Shown in pieces: positions 32,498 to 36,174 of a DNA stretch of 36,174 bases. Both the position numbers and the translations under genes were made by a program. The notes beneath the pieces are model-generated. The model made no database searches and was not told the DNA's origin. It saw nothing but the letters and a program-made list of their open reading frames with translations. The stretch is from Flavobacteriales bacterium (GTDB lineage Bacteria; Bacteroidota; Bacteroidia; NS11-12g; UBA955). The DNA lies in assembly GCA_947496375.1 (NCBI GenBank), contig CANMCY010000023.1:1-36174 (forward strand). The letters are read 5' to 3'. Positions within the stretch are counted from its first letter, which is position 1. Each line of letters starts with the position of its first letter.

Positions 32498-33594
32498 TTG
32501 CATTCTGTTTATTACTGGGCATAGGAATGGTTTACATTGCCATCCAGATTTGGCAATTGATAACCCTTTTTCGCTATAAACACCATTATCAGCCGGAACC
32601 TGCAATATGGCCTGAAATCAGCATCCTCATTGCTGCCAGAAACGAAGAAGCCAATATCAGACAGTGCCTGAACTCTCTCTTGAATCTGGATTACCCAAAA
32701 GACAGACTGCATATTATTTGCGGCAACGACCAAAGTACGGACCATACCGGGGTTATTTTGGCCGAATATTCAGCACTCCACCCTCACATAAAGTCGGTGA
32801 TGATAACCGATGACGACTCAGGCCTCAAAGCAAAAGCCAGGGTAATGGCCCAATTGGAAGTTTACGCTATCGGTGAATTTTACCTGATTACCGATGCCGA
32901 TATTACAGTGAAGCCGGAATGGGCCAAGTTCATGGTTCGCAGCATGACAGATGAAATGGGGGTTTGCAGTGGTACCACGGTTGTAAAAAGCCATAGTAAG
33001 TGGGGTACAATGCAAGAAATAGACTGGGCTTATTTCATGGGGATGCTCAATATTATTTCCTACAATGGAGTGCCGGCAACTGCTGTTGGCAATAATATGA
33101 TTGTGCGTTCAAAGGCCTACCATGAAGTGGGGGGCTACAGAGGAATAAAATTCTCCATCACGGAGGATTACAAGCTTTACAGTGAAATCTGTAAAAAAGG
33201 GTGGAAATGGGATAATATTATGCAGGCAGAGGTAACCGCCTACTCCGCTCCGGTATGCGATTTAACTGATTTATTGCATCAGCGTAAGCGCTGGCTAAGC
33301 GGTGGAAAAGAATTACCCTGGTACTGGTGGGTTTTGTTTGGTGTTTTTGGACTATTTTATTTTTCAATACCCGTCCTACTTTTTATTGACCCTGCAACCG
33401 GATGCACACTATGGTTTATTAAATGGCTGATTCAAACCCTGCAAATCAGGGGTATTTACAATCAGATTAAAGAACCCCATCCCCGCTGGCATGACTACCT
33501 GATGTATGAAATGTTTATTACAATTAATACCATTTTGACGGCAATTTTTTCCATAATTCCCTTTGGCACACGCTGGAAAAACAGGACGTATTAA
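32494..33594 (+). CDS. Membrane GT2 glycosyltransferase
   Basis: A 366-residue family 2 glycosyltransferase. An N-terminal helix at about 2-24 precedes the GT-A domain: ISILIAARNEEANIRQCLNS at 42-61, the DAD metal site (134-136), TEDYKLYS with the TED catalytic-base motif (223-225), and QRKRW at 263-267. The Q-x-x-R-W motif places it with processive or lipid-linked polysaccharide synthases. Two further hydrophobic stretches at about 276-298 and 340-356 anchor the C-terminus in the inner membrane. Donor and product are unknown. Its start codon overlaps the deacetylase stop (ATGA at 32494-32497), so the deacetylase and transferase probably act on the same lipid or glycan. 108 nt separate its stop from the next ATG frame. 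Confidence 0.92.
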   Translation: MIAFCLLLGIGMVYIAIQIWQLITLFRYKHHYQPEPAIWPEISILIAARNEEANIRQCLNSLLNLDYPKDRLHIICGNDQSTDHTGVILAEYSALHPHIKSVMITDDDSGLKAKARVMAQLEVYAIGEFYLITDADITVKPEWAKFMVRSMTDEMGVCSGTTVVKSHSKWGTMQEIDWAYFMGMLNIISYNGVPATAVGNNMIVRSKAYHEVGGYRGIKFSITEDYKLYSEICKKGWKWDNIMQAEVTAYSAPVCDLTDLLHQRKRWLSGGKELPWYWWVLFGVFGLFYFSIPVLLFIDPATGCTLWFIKWLIQTLQIRGIYNQIKEPHPRWHDYLMYEMFITINTILTAIFSIIPFGTRWKNRTY

Positions 33595-33642
33595 AACCAG
33601 AGATGTAAACAGCTAAAACCACCCAAGTATTGCGGCTGTAGG

Positions 33643-33672
33643 GTTAAATGACTAAAAACATAGACATTTAAC
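33643..33672. promoter_or_regulatory. Near-perfect palindrome/hairpin between the GT2 and lipoprotein genes
   Basis: GTTAAATG-A-CTA (33643-33654) pairs with TAG-A-CATTTAAC (33661-33672) around a 6-nt loop (AAAACA), with one A/A mismatch. It lies 20 nt upstream of the -33 element of the lipoprotein gene. Neither strand shows a T run straight after it, so an operator fits better than a terminator. Confidence 0.5.
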
Positions 33673-33691
33673 AAAAAACATGATTTCATAC

Positions 33692-33723
33692 TTGCATAAG
33701 TTATGAGACCTCCTTTATTTTTG
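33692..33723 (+). promoter_or_regulatory. Promoter of the lipoprotein gene (TTG-N21-TATTTTTG)
   Basis: TTG (33692-33694) is followed after 21 nt by TATTTTTG (33716-33723), leaving 9 nt to the ATG at 33733. It excludes the in-frame start at 33703. Confidence 0.65.
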
Positions 33724-33732
33724 TTGAATAAT

Positions 33733-34365
33733 ATGCAAAAAGTAAAACGCTTAATTGTTCCTGTAATCGCGGCCGCAGTAATTATTATTGGCTGTAAATA
33801 TGAAGATGGCCCAGGAATATCATTCCGTTCAAAAAGGGACCGTATTGCCAATGAATGGATTGTTGATCAGTTTATCTATGATGGAAAAGATGTAACAGAT
33901 TCGGTAAACAGCCGTCAGGACACCTTCAGCATCATATTTGAAATGACGCGTACAGGTTCCTATTCTGTTGAGTGGGTTCGCTACACCATAGATCCAAACA
34001 ATGGTATAAAATATTACGGTACATCTCACGAAACCAACCACAATCTCAATAATTCAGGCCCCTCTATGTGGCATCCCAAAAACATTGGTGATTACGGAAG
34101 AAAAATGCCTATACCCCTAAAAGCACTGGGTGCCAGAGGTTATTGGAGTTTTGATAAAAAGCACGAAAACATCATCATTGGTCAGGAACGTTCGTATTCT
34201 ACCGAACCTACCAATGGAAACGGTAACGGTTTCCATGCAAATGCCCGCTTTTGGAGAATTACCAAACTGAAGGAAAAAAATATTGGTTTCAAGGGTGTTG
34301 ATTCTGAAGGTAAATCCTGGTCAATGCAACTGAAAAATCTCAATACTGAACCCTATTGGTATTAA
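33733..34365 (+). CDS. Putative lipoprotein of unknown function
   Basis: A 210-residue protein. ATG at 33733 gives a basic start, a hydrophobic stretch (LIVPVIAAAVIII) and a good lipobox IIGC with Cys21, so lipid anchoring is likely. The mature part starts KYEDGPGISFRSKRDRIANEW and has a beta-rich pattern with many aromatics (IANEWIVDQFIYDGK ... FEMTRTGSYSVEWVRY). This 'R-I-A-N-E-W' opening resembles lipocalin-like or DUF-type lipoproteins common in Bacteroidota, but I cannot assign a family. It has its own promoter with a palindrome upstream and a strong terminator after it, so it is a single-gene unit. Confidence 0.75.
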   Translation: MQKVKRLIVPVIAAAVIIIGCKYEDGPGISFRSKRDRIANEWIVDQFIYDGKDVTDSVNSRQDTFSIIFEMTRTGSYSVEWVRYTIDPNNGIKYYGTSHETNHNLNNSGPSMWHPKNIGDYGRKMPIPLKALGARGYWSFDKKHENIIIGQERSYSTEPTNGNGNGFHANARFWRITKLKEKNIGFKGVDSEGKSWSMQLKNLNTEPYWY

Positions 34366-34383
34366 GTAAATATTCATCTTCTC

Positions 34384-34414
34384 AAAAGGCTTCATACCGA
34401 GGCCTTTTGTTTTT
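34384..34414 (+). terminator. Intrinsic terminator after the lipoprotein gene
   Basis: AAAAGGCTTC (34384-34393) and GAGGCCTTTT (34399-34408) form a 10-bp stem with one G-U pair around a 5-nt loop (ATACC), followed by GTTTTT. It is the clearest intrinsic terminator in the window. Confidence 0.85.
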
Positions 34415-34423
34415 AAATTTCAA

Positions 34424-35095
34424 ATGATAACCCTTCAGGACGATTACAACACGCAACGTGAACATCTGATTATATCCGAATATGGTCGGCAGATTCAGGA
34501 GTACGTAAAACACATTAAATCCTTATCTGAAAAAGAGAATAGAACCCGATGGGCTAATAGTCTCATCAACATCATGGCTACCCTAAACCCGGAACTCAAA
34601 CAACAAAGTAATTACCGGGAAAAGCTATGGGGACATTTATTTCAGATTGCCGATTTTGAGCTGGATGTAGAATGTCCATACCCTGTCCCCACCCGAGAAG
34701 ACAAATCCAAAAAACCGGCTCATATCCCCTATTTTGATTCCAAGATCAAGTTTAGGTTCTATGGACGCAACCTACAGGATATGGTGGACAAAGTAGGTGA
34801 AATGGAAAATGGTGAATTAAAACAGGATTTGGTGAATTTGATTGCATCGTTCATGTATAACAGCTGTAAAAGCTGGAACAATGAAAACCTCAGTAATGAT
34901 GTAATTGCTGAACATTTGAAAATTTTATCCAAAGGAAAATTATCTCCGGAAGGTCAGGATATCGTTGTGTCTCCGGATAATAGCCCTGCACAGTTTAATC
35001 AGGGAGGAAGTAACCAGCAGCGTAAGTTCTTCAAACGCGGAGGGCAGAAGAAAGGCAGATTTAACAGAAATAACGGGGGATTCAGAAGGCACTGA
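34424..35095 (+). CDS. DUF4290 protein with basic Gly/Arg-rich tail
   Basis: A 223-residue protein of the Bacteroidota-restricted DUF4290 family, usually found directly upstream of murA. The helical domain (about 1-185) includes YNTQREHLIISEYGRQIQEY, then NLMATLNPEL-like helices (SLINIMATLNPELKQQ) and PYPVP with a conserved FYGRNLQDMV. The C-terminal 33 residues (191-223) are low-complexity, with ten Lys/Arg, many Gly and Asn and no acidic residue (FFKRGGQKKGRFNRNNGGF), resembling RNA-binding RGG tails. No signal peptide is seen. The function is unknown. The murA ATG lies 2 nt after its stop, so the pair is cotranscribed. The ATG at 34424 follows a weak TAAATTTC box and the terminator of the previous gene. 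Confidence 0.85.
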   Translation: MITLQDDYNTQREHLIISEYGRQIQEYVKHIKSLSEKENRTRWANSLINIMATLNPELKQQSNYREKLWGHLFQIADFELDVECPYPVPTREDKSKKPAHIPYFDSKIKFRFYGRNLQDMVDKVGEMENGELKQDLVNLIASFMYNSCKSWNNENLSNDVIAEHLKILSKGKLSPEGQDIVVSPDNSPAQFNQGGSNQQRKFFKRGGQKKGRFNRNNGGFRRH

Positions 35096-35097
35096 TT

Positions 35098-36174
35098 ATG
35101 GAAGTATTTAAAATTGAAGGGGGGCATAAACTCAAGGGGGAATTGACACCTCAAGGTGCAAAGAACGAAGCACTGCAAGTTTTGTGTGCTGTTTTACTTA
35201 CCGCAGAAGAGGTAATCATTGAGAATATTCCTGAAATAAGGGATGTATTAAAACTGATTGAATTGCTTCGCAGTCTCGGAGTAAAAACCCATAGAATAGA
35301 ACGCGGCAAGTTCAGCTTCAAAGCCGATAATATTGATCTGGAATATCTAAAAACTCCCGAATTTAAAAAGCAGGGGGCTGCATTGCGGGGCAGCATCATG
35401 ATTGTAGGCCCATTACTGGCTCGATTTGGAAAGGGCTATATACCTTCTCCCGGAGGCGATAAAATTGGCCGACGCAGACTGGATGTGCATTTTGAAGGAT
35501 TTGCTCAGCTGGGGGCTAAATTTGAGTATTTACCCCAAGACAGTTTTTACCAGGTACATGCTGAAAAATTGAAAGGCAACTATATGCTGTTGGATGAAGC
35601 GTCGGTAACCGGAACTGCCAATATTGTGATGGCGGCAGTTCTGGCGGAAGGCACCACAACCATCTACAATGCCGCCTGCGAACCCTATTTGCAGCAACTA
35701 TGCGGAATGCTGAACAGTATGGGAGCTAAAATTTCAGGTGTAGGTTCAAATATGCTCATAATTGACGGGGTAACGTCACTGAAGGGTTGTATACATCGTT
35801 GCCTGCCCGACATGATTGAAATTGGCAGTTTTATTGGCATGGCCGCACTGACACAGAGCGAGATTACCTTGAAAAACTGCCGTATTGATATGCTGGGTAT
35901 TATTCCCAGAATGTTTCAGCGCCTGGGCATTCAGATGGAAATTAAGGGAGATGATATTTATATCCCTGAAAATACGAACTATGAAATTGACACCTTCATT
36001 GATGGTAGTATTCTCACCATTTCAGACCAAATATGGCCCGGTTTTACCCCGGATTTAATTTCGATAGCATTGGTCACTGCGACTCAGGCCAGAGGCACCG
36101 TACTTATCCATCAGAAGATGTTTGAAAGTCGCCTGTTCTTCGTTGATAACCTGATTGATATGGGTGCACAAATT
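35098..36174 (+). CDS. murA: UDP-N-acetylglucosamine 1-carboxyvinyltransferase, C-terminus beyond the window
   Basis: The frame is open for 359 codons to the right edge; a full MurA is about 430 residues. It transfers enolpyruvate from PEP to UDP-GlcNAc, the first committed step of peptidoglycan synthesis. Landmarks are FKIEGGHKLKGELTPQGAKNEAL at 4-26, with the Lys-Asn pair that binds PEP, and RGSIMIVGPLLARFGK at 97-112. The active-site loop is SPGGDKIGRRRLDVHFEGF, where Asp121 replaces the Cys of E. coli MurA (Cys115). Cys-to-Asp MurAs are catalytically active and are not alkylated by fosfomycin, as known for Mycobacterium and Chlamydia. The gene is coupled to DUF4290 (2 nt apart). Confidence 0.96.
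   Translation, partial: MEVFKIEGGHKLKGELTPQGAKNEALQVLCAVLLTAEEVIIENIPEIRDVLKLIELLRSLGVKTHRIERGKFSFKADNIDLEYLKTPEFKKQGAALRGSIMIVGPLLARFGKGYIPSPGGDKIGRRRLDVHFEGFAQLGAKFEYLPQDSFYQVHAEKLKGNYMLLDEASVTGTANIVMAAVLAEGTTTIYNAACEPYLQQLCGMLNSMGAKISGVGSNMLIIDGVTSLKGCIHRCLPDMIEIGSFIGMAALTQSEITLKNCRIDMLGIIPRMFQRLGIQMEIKGDDIYIPENTNYEIDTFIDGSILTISDQIWPGFTPDLISIALVTATQARGTVLIHQKMFESRLFFVDNLIDMGAQI

Overview
The window reads as an ordinary chromosomal stretch of a Bacteroidota bacterium, most likely Chitinophagales/Chitinophagaceae-like. This is inferred from family content and not from a marker-gene search. The support is: recurrent TAnnTTTG promoter boxes close to start codons, some with a TTG/TTTG about 20 nt upstream; few convincing Shine-Dalgarno sites; a secreted M43 protease with a type IX secretion sorting tail; a RemB/Wzi-like outer-membrane protein; a DUF4290-murA gene pair; a topoisomerase I without C-terminal zinc fingers; and a MurA with Asp in place of the usual active-site Cys. 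Thirty protein genes are called, two of them cut by the window edges. I saw no RNA genes, insertion sequences, prophage block or CRISPR array. No stretch longer than about 140 bases lacks a gene.

Layout. From 1 to 9145 everything is on the minus strand. In transcription order it is yraN, a secreted M43 metalloprotease, topA, a SirB1-type protein, a 2-oxoacid dehydrogenase E2, a small membrane protein of unknown function and a GT39-like membrane glycosyltransferase that runs off the left end. From 9210 to 18066 the plus strand carries lipB, lemA, two TPM-domain genes, uvrA, a secreted repeat protein with an S74 chaperone tail, and an FHS-type sugar transporter. From 18125 to 26641 the genes alternate in strand: an AGMO-like fatty acid hydroxylase, an AsmA-like protein with a long 11-residue-repeat tail, an HI0933-type flavoprotein, recF, the RemB/Wzi-like protein and a Cys-rich secreted protein. 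From 26701 to 30509 the plus strand holds an M61 aminopeptidase, an Ldh-family oxidoreductase, a 63-residue membrane protein and a YwaF-type membrane protein. A minus-strand kmo follows. The right end, 31883 to 36174, has a polysaccharide deacetylase plus GT2 pair, a lipoprotein, DUF4290 and the start of murA.

How the genes fit together. Most are housekeeping: DNA topology and repair (topA, uvrA, recF, yraN), lipoylation and a lipoyl enzyme (lipB and E2, lying apart), NAD precursor synthesis (kmo), and envelope biogenesis (murA, the glycosyltransferases, deacetylase, AsmA, RemB/Wzi-like). Promoter boxes settle several start codons: annotated starts at or upstream of a box were moved to the next ATG. 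In four genes the box ends exactly 4 nt before the start codon, which predicts leaderless mRNAs.

I did not find a convincing new defence system or mobile system. The most interesting items are the hendecad tail on the AsmA protein, the signal-peptide-bearing S74 protein with an intact Ser-Lys dyad, the basic Gly/Arg-rich tail of the DUF4290 protein next to murA, the leaderless promoter pattern, and a hairpin-forming palindrome upstream of a lipoprotein gene.
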